Shown piece after piece: positions 54,190 through 63,757 of a stretch of 64,000 nucleotides of DNA (the stretch's first letter is position 1; each line of letters opens with the position of its first letter). This DNA is from Vibrio crassostreae 9ZC13. Lineage in GTDB: Bacteria; Pseudomonadota; Gammaproteobacteria; Enterobacterales; Vibrionaceae. Both the position numbers and the translations under genes were made by a program. The stretch lies in assembly GCF_000272045.2 (NCBI RefSeq), contig NZ_AJYZ02000042.1, positions 315,258 to 379,257 on the forward strand, in the 5' to 3' direction. The notes below the pieces were generated by a model. It was not told where the DNA came from, made no database searches, and was given only the letters and a program-made list of their open reading frames with translations.

Positions 54190-55629
54190 CTAAATAGTGG
54201 CACCGTTAGATGCAATCACACCTTTATACCACTCGAAAGACTTCTTGCGCTTGCGTTCTAGTGAGCCAGATTGATCGTTGTGCTTATCTACGTAAATGAA
54301 TCCGTAGCGTTTTTTCATCTCGCCCGTGGTGAACGAAACTAAGTCGATACAGCCCCAAGGGGTGTAACCCATCAAATCAACACCATCAATCGCAACGGCT
54401 TTTTTCATCTCTTTGATGTGGTCGCCAAGGTAAGCGATACGGTAGTCGTCATTAATGCTGCCATCTTCTTCAATGGTATCAACAGCGCCAAAACCGTTCT
54501 CAACGATGAACAATGGCACTTCATAACGTTCATACAGAGACGCTAAACAGAAACGCAAACCGGTTGGGTCAATTGGCCAGCCCCAATCGCTAGACTGGAT
54601 AAACGGGTTATCGACCGAGTTTTCATGACCGCCGTCCATCGCTTCTTCAGTCGATTGGTGAGAAGAAGAATCCAAGGTATTAGACATGTAGTAGCTAAAG
54701 CCTAAGTAATCAGCCTTGCCTTCTTTTAGGATCTGCTCATCTTCGGGCTGCATCTCAATATTGAAGCCTTTGATTGCCCAGTCATGCTTAGCGTAATTTG
54801 GGTAATGACCACGCACCATTACATCCGAGAAGAAATAACGGTCACGCATCGCTTGCTGTGCCACCATGATGTCTTCTGGCTTTGAAGAACGAGGATAGAA
54901 AGGCACCATCGCACACATTGCGCCAATTTGAAGATTTGGATTGATCTCGTGACCTTTCTTAACCACCAACGCACTCGCAACAAACTGGTGGTGAACCGCT
55001 TGATACATGGCTTCTTGCGGCTTTTCACATTGCGGGAACTTCACGCCAGAGCATAACCAACCGAAAATATCTGCCGAGGTGTTCATCTGGTTGTTGATCT
55101 CGTTAAACGTCATCCAGTATTTCACTTTGTGTTGGTATCGTTCCATCACTGCAGTTGAATACTTAACGAAGAAGTCGATCACTTTGCGGTTCATCCAGCC
55201 GCCATATTCCTTAGCTAGATGGTAAGGCATTTCAAAGTGGCTCAGTGTTACCACAGGCTGAATGTCGTATTTCAACAGCTCGTCAAACAGATCATCGTAA
55301 AACGCTAAACCCGCTTCACACGGTTCAGCTTCATCGCCATTTGGGAAGATACGCGTCCACGCGATACTGGTACGGAAACACTTAAAGCCCATCTCAGCGA
55401 ATAACTTAATGTCTTCTTTGTAGCGATGGTAGAAATCCACTGCGACTTGGTTAGGATAGTTTTCGCCATCAATCACGCCATCGGTGATTCGACGTTGTAC
55501 ACCATGAGCGCCCGCTGTTAATACATCAACAACACTGACACCTTTACCATTCGCATCCCAGCCGCCTTCTAGTTGATGCGCTGCTACTGCACCGCCCCAT
55601 AAAAAATCGTTCGAAAATTCGTTGTTCAT
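54190..55629 (-). CDS. ascB: 6-phospho-beta-glucosidase, GH1
   Basis: 479 residues from the ATG at 55629 (an in-frame GTG at 55641 is possible). GH1 acid/base Glu in TFNEIN (~175) and nucleophile Glu in FIVENGFGA (~375), with LWGGAVAAHQLEGGW at the start. Extensive similarity to AscB. It needs a phosphorylated substrate, but no PTS beta-glucoside transporter gene is adjacent in this window. Confidence 0.92.
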   Translation of the reverse strand: MNNEFSNDFLWGGAVAAHQLEGGWDANGKGVSVVDVLTAGAHGVQRRITDGVIDGENYPNQVAVDFYHRYKEDIKLFAEMGFKCFRTSIAWTRIFPNGDEAEPCEAGLAFYDDLFDELLKYDIQPVVTLSHFEMPYHLAKEYGGWMNRKVIDFFVKYSTAVMERYQHKVKYWMTFNEINNQMNTSADIFGWLCSGVKFPQCEKPQEAMYQAVHHQFVASALVVKKGHEINPNLQIGAMCAMVPFYPRSSKPEDIMVAQQAMRDRYFFSDVMVRGHYPNYAKHDWAIKGFNIEMQPEDEQILKEGKADYLGFSYYMSNTLDSSSHQSTEEAMDGGHENSVDNPFIQSSDWGWPIDPTGLRFCLASLYERYEVPLFIVENGFGAVDTIEEDGSINDDYRIAYLGDHIKEMKKAVAIDGVDLMGYTPWGCIDLVSFTTGEMKKRYGFIYVDKHNDQSGSLERKRKKSFEWYKGVIASNGATI

Positions 55630-55690
55630 ACCATTACTCACTACAAGTTATTCGTGAAAAAGATCAGAATTTGAGCTGCAATTACAACTC

Positions 55691-55704
55691 TGAAATCGAT
55701 TTCA
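55691..55704. promoter_or_regulatory. LacI-type operator 1 upstream of ascB
   Basis: Perfect palindrome TGAAATCGATTTCA, 62 bases before the ascB ATG. Confidence 0.72.
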
Positions 55705-55724
55705 ATAAAAGCAAAGATACAGAT

Positions 55725-55738
55725 TGAAACCGGTTTCA
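55725..55738. promoter_or_regulatory. LacI-type operator 2 upstream of ascB
   Basis: Perfect palindrome TGAAACCGGTTTCA, of the same form as operator 1 and 34 bases from it centre to centre (about three helical turns), so both face the same side of the DNA. Confidence 0.75.
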
Positions 55739-55798
55739 GCAACAGTTAAAAGATCTTTTTTGATCAATCTAAAGACTAATCAACAGTCAGCATTACGA

Positions 55799-56323
55799 TC
55801 AATGCTGTTCAAAATACTGATCATGCAGTGATTTGCCAGATTGGTCTTGAGTGCCAGGGTAGAACTGAACGAGTGTCTGATCGGCTAAAGTGAGGTGAAT
55901 CCAACCCTCTTTGACTTTCAGCCAATTGGTACCGTTGGTCTCATAGACGGCAGGAAACTTGCCCCAGCCAGACTCTGATACCTGCAGCTCTTGAAATAGG
56001 TTAATCGGGGCTAGCTTATTGCTGTCGAAGTTTGCGTCGGCATAGACAGATAAAGGCTCGATGGCATCGTTTGGCTTAAACGTATAACAGCTCACAGAGG
56101 CTGAAGTGCGATCAAACCACTGGTAAGGTTGTGCACCGATTAAATCGTAGACCGTGCAATCATTGAATTGAATCGCCCACTCTTGGTGAGCTTTAAAACC
56201 GAGGTAACCTATGGGTTGTGATGGTTCAGGCTTTGAGTCCGCCTCCTGCTCATACACCGGTTCTGAGGTAGCACATCCCATAAGCCCAAGACTAAAAAGG
56301 AAAGTCACAGCAAGCTTCATCAT
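55799..56323 (-). CDS. Lipoprotein of unknown function
   Basis: 174 residues from the ATG at 56323 (GAGGT upstream). Lipobox LGLMG-Cys at ~17; acidic, proline-containing linker (YEQEADSKPEPSQP), then a ~120-residue globular domain with two Cys. The domain (LSVYADANFDSNKL..., WLKVKEGWIHL) suggests an SH3-like fold. Not recognised further. Confidence 0.65.
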   Translation of the reverse strand: MMKLAVTFLFSLGLMGCATSEPVYEQEADSKPEPSQPIGYLGFKAHQEWAIQFNDCTVYDLIGAQPYQWFDRTSASVSCYTFKPNDAIEPLSVYADANFDSNKLAPINLFQELQVSESGWGKFPAVYETNGTNWLKVKEGWIHLTLADQTLVQFYPGTQDQSGKSLHDQYFEQH

Positions 56324-56374
56324 TGTCATACCTCAGTTCCGTTAGTAGATGAGTAACTCAATTAAGTCTCTACA

Positions 56375-56764
56375 TTAAACGGTAAGTTCCAAACGATTAC
56401 CATCCGGATCGAGTACACAGCTCTCATAATAGCCATCGCCTGTTCTTCTTGGGCCATCTAAGCGCTCATAGCCGTCTTCGACCAAGTGTTGAGTCAGTTG
56501 ATCGACCGCCTGTTCCGAACCTAATGATATCGCCATGTGAATGAAGCCTGTGAACTGGTCATAGATGTCGTCTTTCGATTCAGGGACAGAGTCCATTTCC
56601 ATAATCTCTAAACGACTTCCCGTATCAAACGAGAGGAAGTATGAAGAAAACCCTTTAGTTGGGTTGTGATATTTTGAGTTCAATGTCGCGCCGAAATAAT
56701 CTTCATAAAATCGCTTCAGTACTTCGAGTTGTTTGGTCCAAATTGCGATGTGTTCAATCTTCAT
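56375..56764 (-). CDS. VOC-family (glyoxalase/dioxygenase-like) protein
   Basis: 129 residues, one vicinal-oxygen-chelate unit: KIEHIAIWTKQLEVLKRFYEDYFG at the start, HMAISLGSEQ (metal His), and YYESCVLDPDGNRLELT at the end (metal Glu). Function unknown. Confidence 0.88.
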   Translation of the reverse strand: MKIEHIAIWTKQLEVLKRFYEDYFGATLNSKYHNPTKGFSSYFLSFDTGSRLEIMEMDSVPESKDDIYDQFTGFIHMAISLGSEQAVDQLTQHLVEDGYERLDGPRRTGDGYYESCVLDPDGNRLELTV

Positions 56765-56961
56765 TTTGTTTGCCTAAGTTTGATGTCTAACGCTAGATTA
56801 CTCATCAAATAAGGAACAATAAACAGAACGAAATTCATCGAAATTGTTCCTGATTAACGGGCTCGATTTTATGTCCATAACTGCACAGTATTGGCATCTA
56901 TGTTTGTGTAATAGTTATCTTTCCTCCATAGTCAGGTTTTACACAATCTGAGATTCAAACT

Positions 56962-57861
56962 GTGAGCTTTTTAAAACTGATACTACTTGCGGCTATATGG
57001 GGAGGCTCGTTTCTTTTCATGAGAATGGCCGCCAATCCATTAGGGCCCGCAGTCTTAATTGAAGCGCGAGTTCTGTTTGCAGCACTTACTCTGCTTTTAG
57101 TTTCTTTCTATTTAAAAAAGAAGCTCTCTTTTCATGATCACGCAAAACACTTCTTCATTCTCGGCCTGTTTAACACCACACTTCCTTTTTTGCTTTTCGC
57201 TTATGCCGCGCAGACACTTAACGCCTCGACACTCGCCATCTTGAACTCTACCGCGCCAATATGGGCGGCAATCATTGGTGCAATATGGACCAAAACAGCA
57301 CTCGAGGCGAAAGTTCTATTGGGACTTGGGATTGGGGTAACAGGAGTTGGCGTGTTAGTCGGTTGGGATGCGATGAACATTGGCCGTGAGGCTATGCTTC
57401 CTATCTTTGCAGCAGTGATGGCTGCCTTTAGCTACGGAATAGCGTCAAACTATACCAAACAAGCCCCTAAAGTTGAGGCATTCAACAATGCTCATGGCAG
57501 CATGTGGGCTGCGGTATTGCTGGTTTTGCCGTTTGTATTCTTTATTCCGATGAGAGAAACACCCGACGTTACGATCACTACATCGGTTGTCTTATTAGGC
57601 GCGGTATGTACTGGGTTAGCGTATCTACTTTACTTCAATCTCGTCTCTGAACTCGGCGCACCTTCAGCCCTGTCCGTGACCTTCATCATTCCGGTATTTG
57701 GTATTCTATGGGGTAACTTATTCTTAGATGAAGCAATTGGCATCAATACGATTGTTGGTTCAATTCTGGTTATCACCGGCACCATGTTGGTGACAGGAAT
57801 GACGCCTTCTAAGATGATAGAGAGCGCCAAACAGAAACGAGCAGCAAGAGCGGCTCGTTAA
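56962..57861 (+). CDS. EamA/DMT-family transporter
   Basis: 299 residues, GTG start. Ten TM helices as two EamA halves (LAAIWGGSFLFMRMAANPLGP..., AAVMAAFSYGIASNYTK...). Exports small metabolites. Its stop overlaps the stop of the convergent LysR gene by two bases through a shared TTAA. Confidence 0.85.
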   Translation: MSFLKLILLAAIWGGSFLFMRMAANPLGPAVLIEARVLFAALTLLLVSFYLKKKLSFHDHAKHFFILGLFNTTLPFLLFAYAAQTLNASTLAILNSTAPIWAAIIGAIWTKTALEAKVLLGLGIGVTGVGVLVGWDAMNIGREAMLPIFAAVMAAFSYGIASNYTKQAPKVEAFNNAHGSMWAAVLLVLPFVFFIPMRETPDVTITTSVVLLGAVCTGLAYLLYFNLVSELGAPSALSVTFIIPVFGILWGNLFLDEAIGINTIVGSILVITGTMLVTGMTPSKMIESAKQKRAARAAR

Positions 57862-58760
57862 TCAGCCATATATTGCTGAATCTTGTTTCTCAGCCACTGA
57901 TGAGCAGGGTTCAAATCGGTTCTTTTATGCCAAATCATGTATTGCTGCATAGGTAAGATTTCAAACGGCTGATCAAGGACTTGAAGCTGGAAGGATTCGG
58001 AAAATTGATTGGCAAAATCACGCGATGTACTGCCGACACAATCTGAGCCCGATACCAGCACACACATGGTCATCAGCGAGTCACACTCGGCACTCACTTT
58101 TCTCTGTTTCAGTGGCGACTTGGTAAAATAATCTGCCGTGTATAAACGGGTTCGACGCATTCTAAAAGTAACATGCTTTTCGTTGTAATATTGCTCTTGC
58201 GTCACAGAGCCATTGATTCTCGGATGCCCCTTTCGAGCTATCAGCACCAACTCATCTTCAATCATCGGCTGCTTCATGTAGCCGTTAACTTGCGGGTAAT
58301 GGATATCAATCGCTAAATCAGCTTGTTGCATGCTCAAGCCTTGCAATAATTCTTCTTCGTTGTTCGGCACCATATTGAATTCAATCGAGATATTGCCCAA
58401 CGTCTCATCTTGCTCGACGAGAGGTTGAAGCTTGGTTAATCCAATCTCATTCACCAGGATACGAAACACATGATGCTGCTGATTATCAAATGTCTTTAAA
58501 GTGCTTACTGCGCTGCTTATCCCTTCTAGAGCAGGCTCTACTCGGTCTGCCAATTGCACCGCAGCGTTAGTCGGAATAATCCCACGCCCTTCACGAATAA
58601 ACAGGTCGGTATCAAGCTGAGATTGCAATCGCTTCAATGCCCCACTAACCCCAGGCTGAGTCATACCAAGCGATTCTGATGCAAGCGTGATCGACTTTAA
58701 TCGATACACTTCTAAGAACACGCTCAATAGATTTAAATCCAACTTTTCCACGTCGCTCAC
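57858..58760 (-). CDS. LysR-family regulator beside alkyl sulfatase
   Basis: 300 residues from the GTG at 58760 with GGGAGA upstream; the frame extends to 58793 without support. DLNLLSVFLEVYRLKSITLASESLGMT helix-turn-helix, then effector domain. Divergent from the alkyl sulfatase over 188 bases, a common target arrangement. Confidence 0.9.
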   Translation of the reverse strand: MSDVEKLDLNLLSVFLEVYRLKSITLASESLGMTQPGVSGALKRLQSQLDTDLFIREGRGIIPTNAAVQLADRVEPALEGISSAVSTLKTFDNQQHHVFRILVNEIGLTKLQPLVEQDETLGNISIEFNMVPNNEEELLQGLSMQQADLAIDIHYPQVNGYMKQPMIEDELVLIARKGHPRINGSVTQEQYYNEKHVTFRMRRTRLYTADYFTKSPLKQRKVSAECDSLMTMCVLVSGSDCVGSTSRDFANQFSESFQLQVLDQPFEILPMQQYMIWHKRTDLNPAHQWLRNKIQQYMAD

Positions 58761-58948
58761 CGTTACTCTCCCTGTCAATGTGGCCTTAATCAATCATAGG
58801 TCAGGATTCGCCTTCGTTCCCCAACCATTGCATGACTCAATACATAGCCAATCGTGATGTATTAAATAAAGCTTACTTTATTTTTTGCTATATGTCTTAT
58901 TCCTATAATCGCCTCAACGAAACAAAATTCTGAAATGAAGAGGCTCTT

Positions 58949-61021
58949 ATGACGACTTCACGCACGTTCAAAAATGCATCACTGTTCCTAGCTATCTCGC
59001 TCGCATTCCCTGCAGTTGCAGCTAACCATGACCACGCACACTTCAGCGAAATTGGCGACCAAGGTGGCAAAAGCGCAACCGAGATGACGACTAAGGCAAA
59101 CCAAGAGTTCGCAAAAACACTTAACTTTGCCGACACTCGCGCTTTCGACAATAACAACAAGGGTCTTATTGCTAGCTTCGACCAAGAGACGGGCGACATC
59201 ATTCGCAATAGCTTTAACTTTATCGACCCAAGTGTGACGAATGCAGACCAAGCACCAGATTCAGTAAACCCTTCACTGTGGCGCCAAGCGGTATTGAACC
59301 AAGCAGCAGAAGGCTTATATGAAGTTGTTCCGGGTAAAGTTTACCAAGTTCGAGGTGCTGACTTAGCGTCTATCTCTTTCATTCGTAGTGACAACGGTTG
59401 GATCGCTTACGACGTTCTTCTTACCAAAGAAGCGGCCGCGAAATCACTCAAATTCTTCAAGAGCAATGTGCCTGATGGCGGCGAACTGCCCGTCGTTGCT
59501 ATGATTTACTCTCACTCGCACGCTGATCACTTTGGTGGCGCAAGAGCAATCAAAGACGCATACCCAGATGTAAAAGTGTACGGTTCGAAAAACATTACTA
59601 AAGAGATCGTCGACGAAAACGTATTGGCGGGTAATGCAATGTCTCGTCGTACCGCTTATCAGTATGGTGCAACCCTGAACCGACACGAGCACGGTATTGT
59701 TGATGCTGCACTGTCGAAAGGCCTATCAACCGGTAGCATTACTTACGTACTGCCAGACTACGAGCTGAACCATAACGAAGAGATTGAAACTCTGGTTATT
59801 GACGGCCTAGAAATGCAATTCATGGATGCTTCAGGTACCGAAGCGGCCTCTGAAATGGTGACGTATATTCCAAGCATGAAAGCACTTTGGACTGGCGAGC
59901 TGACTTACCAAGGCATGCATAACCTGTACACGCTGCGTGGCGCTAAAGTACGTGACGGCTTGAAATGGTCTAAGAAGATCAACGAGATGTTAGTCACTTG
60001 GGGTGAAGATACTGAGGTGCTGTTTGCGTCTCACTCATCGCCAATCTGGGGCGAACAAGAGATCTCTGATTACCTAAAAATGCAGCGTGACGCTTACGGT
60101 TTTACTCATAACCAAACGCTTCGCTTAGCCAATAACGGTGTGGTTCTACAAGACATCGGGGACGAGATTTACAAGGTCATGCCAGACAGCATTCAACAGT
60201 CTTGGCACACCAACGGTTACCACGGTACTTACTCTCACAACGCCCGCGCGGTGTACAACATGTATCTTGGTTACTTCGACATGAACCCAGCTAACCTAAA
60301 TCCACTACCAATCAAGCCAGAGTCAGTGAAGTTTGTTGAATACATGGGCGGCAGCGACGCTGTGATTGAAAAAGCGCAGCAAGACTTCCAAGAAGGTGAA
60401 TATCGCTTCGTTGCAACAGCACTGAATAAGGTGATTCAAGCAGAACCAGAGAACAAAGTTGCACGTGGCTTATTGGCAGATACGTACGAGCAATTGGGTT
60501 ATCAATCAGAAGGTGCAGGTTGGAGAAACATCTACCTAACCGGCGCTCAAGAGCTTCGTATTGGCACACAACCGGGCGCACCGAAAACTGCATCTCCGGA
60601 TGTGTTAGCGAACATGACGATTGAAAACCTACTCGATTACTTAGCCGTAAAAGTGGATTCGCTAAAAGCACAAGAAACACCATTTACATTGAATATTCAG
60701 TTGCCTGATGTAAAAGAGTTCTACTACGTTGAGATGTCTAACGGCAACCTGAACAACATCCAAGTATCAGAGCTGCAAGATGCGGATACGACACTGATCA
60801 TCAATAAGTCTGACGTGTCTGACATCGTGCTTAAGAAAACAAGCCTTGGAAAACTGTTAGAAGACGGACAAGCAGGCGTGAAAGGTGATAAGACATCACT
60901 TAACAAACTGCTGTCTTCACTGACAGAAGCTGACACCTCTTTTGAGATTGTACCGCGCCCAAGTAAAGGCGAAGAAGTTGATGCAGAGCTATACCAAGAT
61001 TCAGCGGTACACGCTCATTAA
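58949..61021 (+). CDS. Secreted alkyl sulfatase (SdsA1/BDS1 type)
   Basis: 690 residues with a Sec signal peptide (~1-25, ending AVAA). Metallo-beta-lactamase fold with SHSHADHFGG (~189) and ASHSSPIWGEQE (~372), a dimerisation domain, and a C-terminal SCP2-like domain (~560-680, NIQVSELQDADTTLI). Hydrolyses alkyl sulfates such as SDS, or natural sulfate esters, in the periplasm. Confidence 0.93.
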   Translation: MTTSRTFKNASLFLAISLAFPAVAANHDHAHFSEIGDQGGKSATEMTTKANQEFAKTLNFADTRAFDNNNKGLIASFDQETGDIIRNSFNFIDPSVTNADQAPDSVNPSLWRQAVLNQAAEGLYEVVPGKVYQVRGADLASISFIRSDNGWIAYDVLLTKEAAAKSLKFFKSNVPDGGELPVVAMIYSHSHADHFGGARAIKDAYPDVKVYGSKNITKEIVDENVLAGNAMSRRTAYQYGATLNRHEHGIVDAALSKGLSTGSITYVLPDYELNHNEEIETLVIDGLEMQFMDASGTEAASEMVTYIPSMKALWTGELTYQGMHNLYTLRGAKVRDGLKWSKKINEMLVTWGEDTEVLFASHSSPIWGEQEISDYLKMQRDAYGFTHNQTLRLANNGVVLQDIGDEIYKVMPDSIQQSWHTNGYHGTYSHNARAVYNMYLGYFDMNPANLNPLPIKPESVKFVEYMGGSDAVIEKAQQDFQEGEYRFVATALNKVIQAEPENKVARGLLADTYEQLGYQSEGAGWRNIYLTGAQELRIGTQPGAPKTASPDVLANMTIENLLDYLAVKVDSLKAQETPFTLNIQLPDVKEFYYVEMSNGNLNNIQVSELQDADTTLIINKSDVSDIVLKKTSLGKLLEDGQAGVKGDKTSLNKLLSSLTEADTSFEIVPRPSKGEEVDAELYQDSAVHAH

Positions 61022-61088
61022 ACGCCTGATACACTAAATAAAAACAACAGCAGTTAGCTAGAAAAACGTTCTATAAAGAACATAAAAA

Positions 61089-61116
61089 CAAGCCCCTCCC
61101 TTTTGGTTGGGGCTTT
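61089..61116 (+). terminator. Terminator after alkyl sulfatase
   Basis: AAGCCCC / GGGGCTT stem with imperfect extension; T-rich after. Confidence 0.75.
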
Positions 61117-61148
61117 CTTATTTGTTCTCAATATATGCTTCTGAATCG

Positions 61149-61559
61149 CTATTGAGTTTGCCCGTTTACGTCGCAATCCCAATAAGAAGGTGAACCATAA
61201 TATTGAACAAAGTAATCGATAAATACGCGCACCTTTGGTGCAAGTAACTGAGCACTCGGGTATACCGCCCAGATAGCCGCCTCATCCTTTAAAGGGTAAT
61301 CCGGCAACACCTCAACCAGCGAACCTTCCGCGAGCTGCTTGTATGCTATCCAACTCGCGCACATGGCAATGCCCAAGCCATCGACACATACATCCCTTAC
61401 CGCTTCACCGTGATCGACGCGGATAGCACCTAGGCTCTCTTCGAGTTTTCCGATATGAATACTGGCTACCGGAGGTGACAACCCACGCTCTTGTCCTGCT
61501 TGACCTATATTGTGCGTAGACGCGAGTCGCACAAACAATTTTAGATGTTCAATGTTCAT
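61149..61559 (-). pseudogene. LysR-family gene with large in-frame internal deletion
   Basis: 136 residues from the ATG at 61559. The N-terminus (MNIEHLKLFVRLASTHNI, helix-turn-helix to about residue 45) and the C-terminus (EAAIWAVYPSAQLLAPKV...) match the 298-residue LysR at 41470. About 160 residues are missing between, at LEESLG / AIRVDHGEAVRD. The frame is kept. It retains most of the DNA-binding domain but lacks most of the effector domain, so it is either dead or a truncated DNA binder. It lies right behind the MATE gene. Confidence 0.85.
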
Positions 61560-61568
61560 CAATAATGG

Positions 61569-62954
61569 CTAGCCTGCGCTGAGTACACGCTGCTTATTGG
61601 CCGCAGCGGCACGGGGAATAATGTGAGTTTTAATATAGGCATTAAGCTTAAACCATGCAAAAGCGCCCGCTAAAACATTGGCGACTGTCGCAGCAATAAC
61701 CGCATTGACCATGTCTCCGGTTATCGAGCCGATCCATAAAGCGGGAATGTAGAAAACAAACAAGCGTAGGAAAGAGACATTCAAAGCTTTACGCGGCACA
61801 CCCAAGGCATTAAAGACCGACGCAACCAACATGCAAAGCCCAAGCGGCCCATAGCTGAACGGTATAAATAACAAGGTCACTTCAAACCAGCTGCGTATGC
61901 TTTGTTCTTCCGAGATAACAGGAATAATCCAGCCACTAAACAGCGCCAACAATGTTGCCATCACGGTGTGGAAAACCAATAAGAACTTCGCTGTTGTATT
62001 CAATAGCTCAGGGATTTTGCATCGCTGCTGCGCCCCTAGGTAACGACCAATCATAGGCGGGATAGACATCGTCAGAGCAAGAGAAAACACCAGCATAAAA
62101 CTTTCAACACGGGCGAGTAAGCTCCAAAAAGCCATCTCATCGGTTCCGATTCTCGCAATCAATAGCATTGAGAAGAACGCGCTGACCGCAGGTAATATCT
62201 GATTCGCAGTGGTTGGCATTACCGTCTTGAATAACTCAAAACTGTAGCCTTTGATTCGGTTACTGCACGCGCCATTGAAGCCAAACCAACCTTTGCCGCG
62301 AGACTTGATTAGCATGTAGATTGCGCCGAAAGCGTAGCCAATGCTCGATGCGATCGCCGCCCCTGCGATACCCATATCCAATCCAAAGATCAGAATAGGG
62401 TCGAGAATTAGGTTAATCACGCTAGCAGCCAAGAACATGCTTCCGGTTGTTTTGGTATCGCCATTGGCACGATAAACGCAGGTGGCCAGATAAAGCACCG
62501 CCACCATCAATGCACTGAACAACCACAGTGGCCAGTACACATTAAAAATAGACAGCATGGATTGGTATTGAGCGTCAGAGACATCATTCACAAACGACGC
62601 AAAAACAGAATCGCTAAAAACAATCAGCCCTATGCAGATCAAAGCAATCACCAACACTCCAAATCCAACCGACAGCGTCGCAATTGAAGTAGATTTACGT
62701 TGTTCTTTTGCCCCTACCGCTTGAGAAATAATGGACGTTGCCGCCACACCGATGCCCACTTGAACCCCGGTAAACGCTGCTTGAAATGGCAAGGTGATAC
62801 CGTGAACCGCCAATTCATTCACCCCTAGCTGACCAATAAAGATCGAATCGACCAATTGAACCATCATGATCGCAAACACACCCAGCGTCAGTGGCAGCGT
62901 TTTCTCAATAATGGTTTTCAAAGTCGCGGATCTCATCTGCATAAGTCGGTTCAC
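61569..62954 (-). CDS. MATE-family efflux transporter
   Basis: 461 residues with twelve TM helices: TLPLTLGVFAIMMVQLVDSIFIGQLGVNELA at the start, and PTTANQILPAVSAFF opening the second half. Na+- or H+-driven efflux. The start is uncertain: GTG at 62954 or the ATGs at 62942 and 62936. Upstream of the truncated LysR gene, same strand, 9-base gap. Confidence 0.9.
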   Translation of the reverse strand: MNRLMQMRSATLKTIIEKTLPLTLGVFAIMMVQLVDSIFIGQLGVNELAVHGITLPFQAAFTGVQVGIGVAATSIISQAVGAKEQRKSTSIATLSVGFGVLVIALICIGLIVFSDSVFASFVNDVSDAQYQSMLSIFNVYWPLWLFSALMVAVLYLATCVYRANGDTKTTGSMFLAASVINLILDPILIFGLDMGIAGAAIASSIGYAFGAIYMLIKSRGKGWFGFNGACSNRIKGYSFELFKTVMPTTANQILPAVSAFFSMLLIARIGTDEMAFWSLLARVESFMLVFSLALTMSIPPMIGRYLGAQQRCKIPELLNTTAKFLLVFHTVMATLLALFSGWIIPVISEEQSIRSWFEVTLLFIPFSYGPLGLCMLVASVFNALGVPRKALNVSFLRLFVFYIPALWIGSITGDMVNAVIAATVANVLAGAFAWFKLNAYIKTHIIPRAAAANKQRVLSAG

Positions 62955-63269
62955 TCTTGTCTGTACCTTGGGGCTAATTACCTAGTTGAGCAGTATACGA
63001 AGCTAAATGAAAAGGATAAGAGCGCCAGACAAGGAATGAGTTTTTAGATTTCGTTGACAATCGAATTAGCAAGATACCTTCAACGTTAAAGTATCCATCT
63101 AAGACACTGAATAAATTGAAATTATCAAACGCGCCAACACTCTTAATAATTCGTTAATAGTGTTTCGTTTAATGGTTAATTGTTGGTTCGAACATTCCTC
63201 GCTAGCCTGAATTTAGGTCGCATTCACACTGAATAGGCTGAAATGAAATCTCTCAGAAGGAATATGGAA
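62955..63269. other. 315-base region upstream of MATE and the remnant gene
   Basis: Holds the MATE promoter and AACACT...AGTGTT arms (63136-63141, 63159-63164) with a 17-base spacer. No other feature. Confidence 0.4.
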
Positions 63270-63547
63270 ATGGTATATCAAGGTTATACAACGTTTAAAG
63301 CTCAAGCCGAGGATGGAATTCTTACCGTCACTTTTGACTTCGGTACTGTGAATGTTCAAGGGCAAGAGACTTTGATGCTGACGAAGCCGAAGCACTCAAA
63401 GCGGAAGCTTATTGGTTGTATCAAGCTACGAGCAAAACCCCTGCGGTTAAGCGCTTCCAAATTGCCGATGAGCAAGGCCTAGAGCACGATATGGAAAACC
63501 AACGTAACTGGGAAACTCTGGTTATGAACGTTCAAGACATCAAATAA
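63270..63547 (+). pseudogene. Enoyl-CoA hydratase-family remnant with internal deletion
   Basis: The ATG at 63270 (AAGGA eight bases upstream) opens GYTTFKAQAEDGILTVTFDF, the first strand pair of a crotonase-type protein, running to VNVQGQE. After about 63370 the second frame carries a C-terminal end: LKAEAYWLYQATSKTPAVK through WETLVMNVQDIK to the TAA at 63545-63547. A normal family member is ~260-290 residues; only about 92 codons remain. The frame is also broken, so it is non-functional. Confidence 0.8.
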
Positions 63548-63568
63548 CTCGGTCACTTCTCTTAATTT

Positions 63569-63595
63569 GGGTCAGTCACAAACTGACCCATTGTC
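63569..63595 (+). terminator. Terminator after the hydratase remnant
   Basis: GGGTCAGT / ACTGACCC (63569-63576, 63582-63589), five-base loop, weak T-rich tail. Confidence 0.65.
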
Positions 63596-63757
63596 TTACT
63601 TAATCGTTAAACGCCAACGGTTAACCACCAAGTGTTAAAATGGTCATTATTTGCCCCATAGACTCACATTTGAGTCTTCAGCTTGTGAGCCAAATGCAAC
63701 TATGTGTCATTAATCTTTGTTATAACGTTGTTCAAACTATTTTTTGAAGGACGGAAT

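Noticed and set aside
60312..60683. 123-codon frame opposite the alkyl sulfatase gene
   Set aside because: Shadow of a long conserved gene; low-complexity translation, no start signal.
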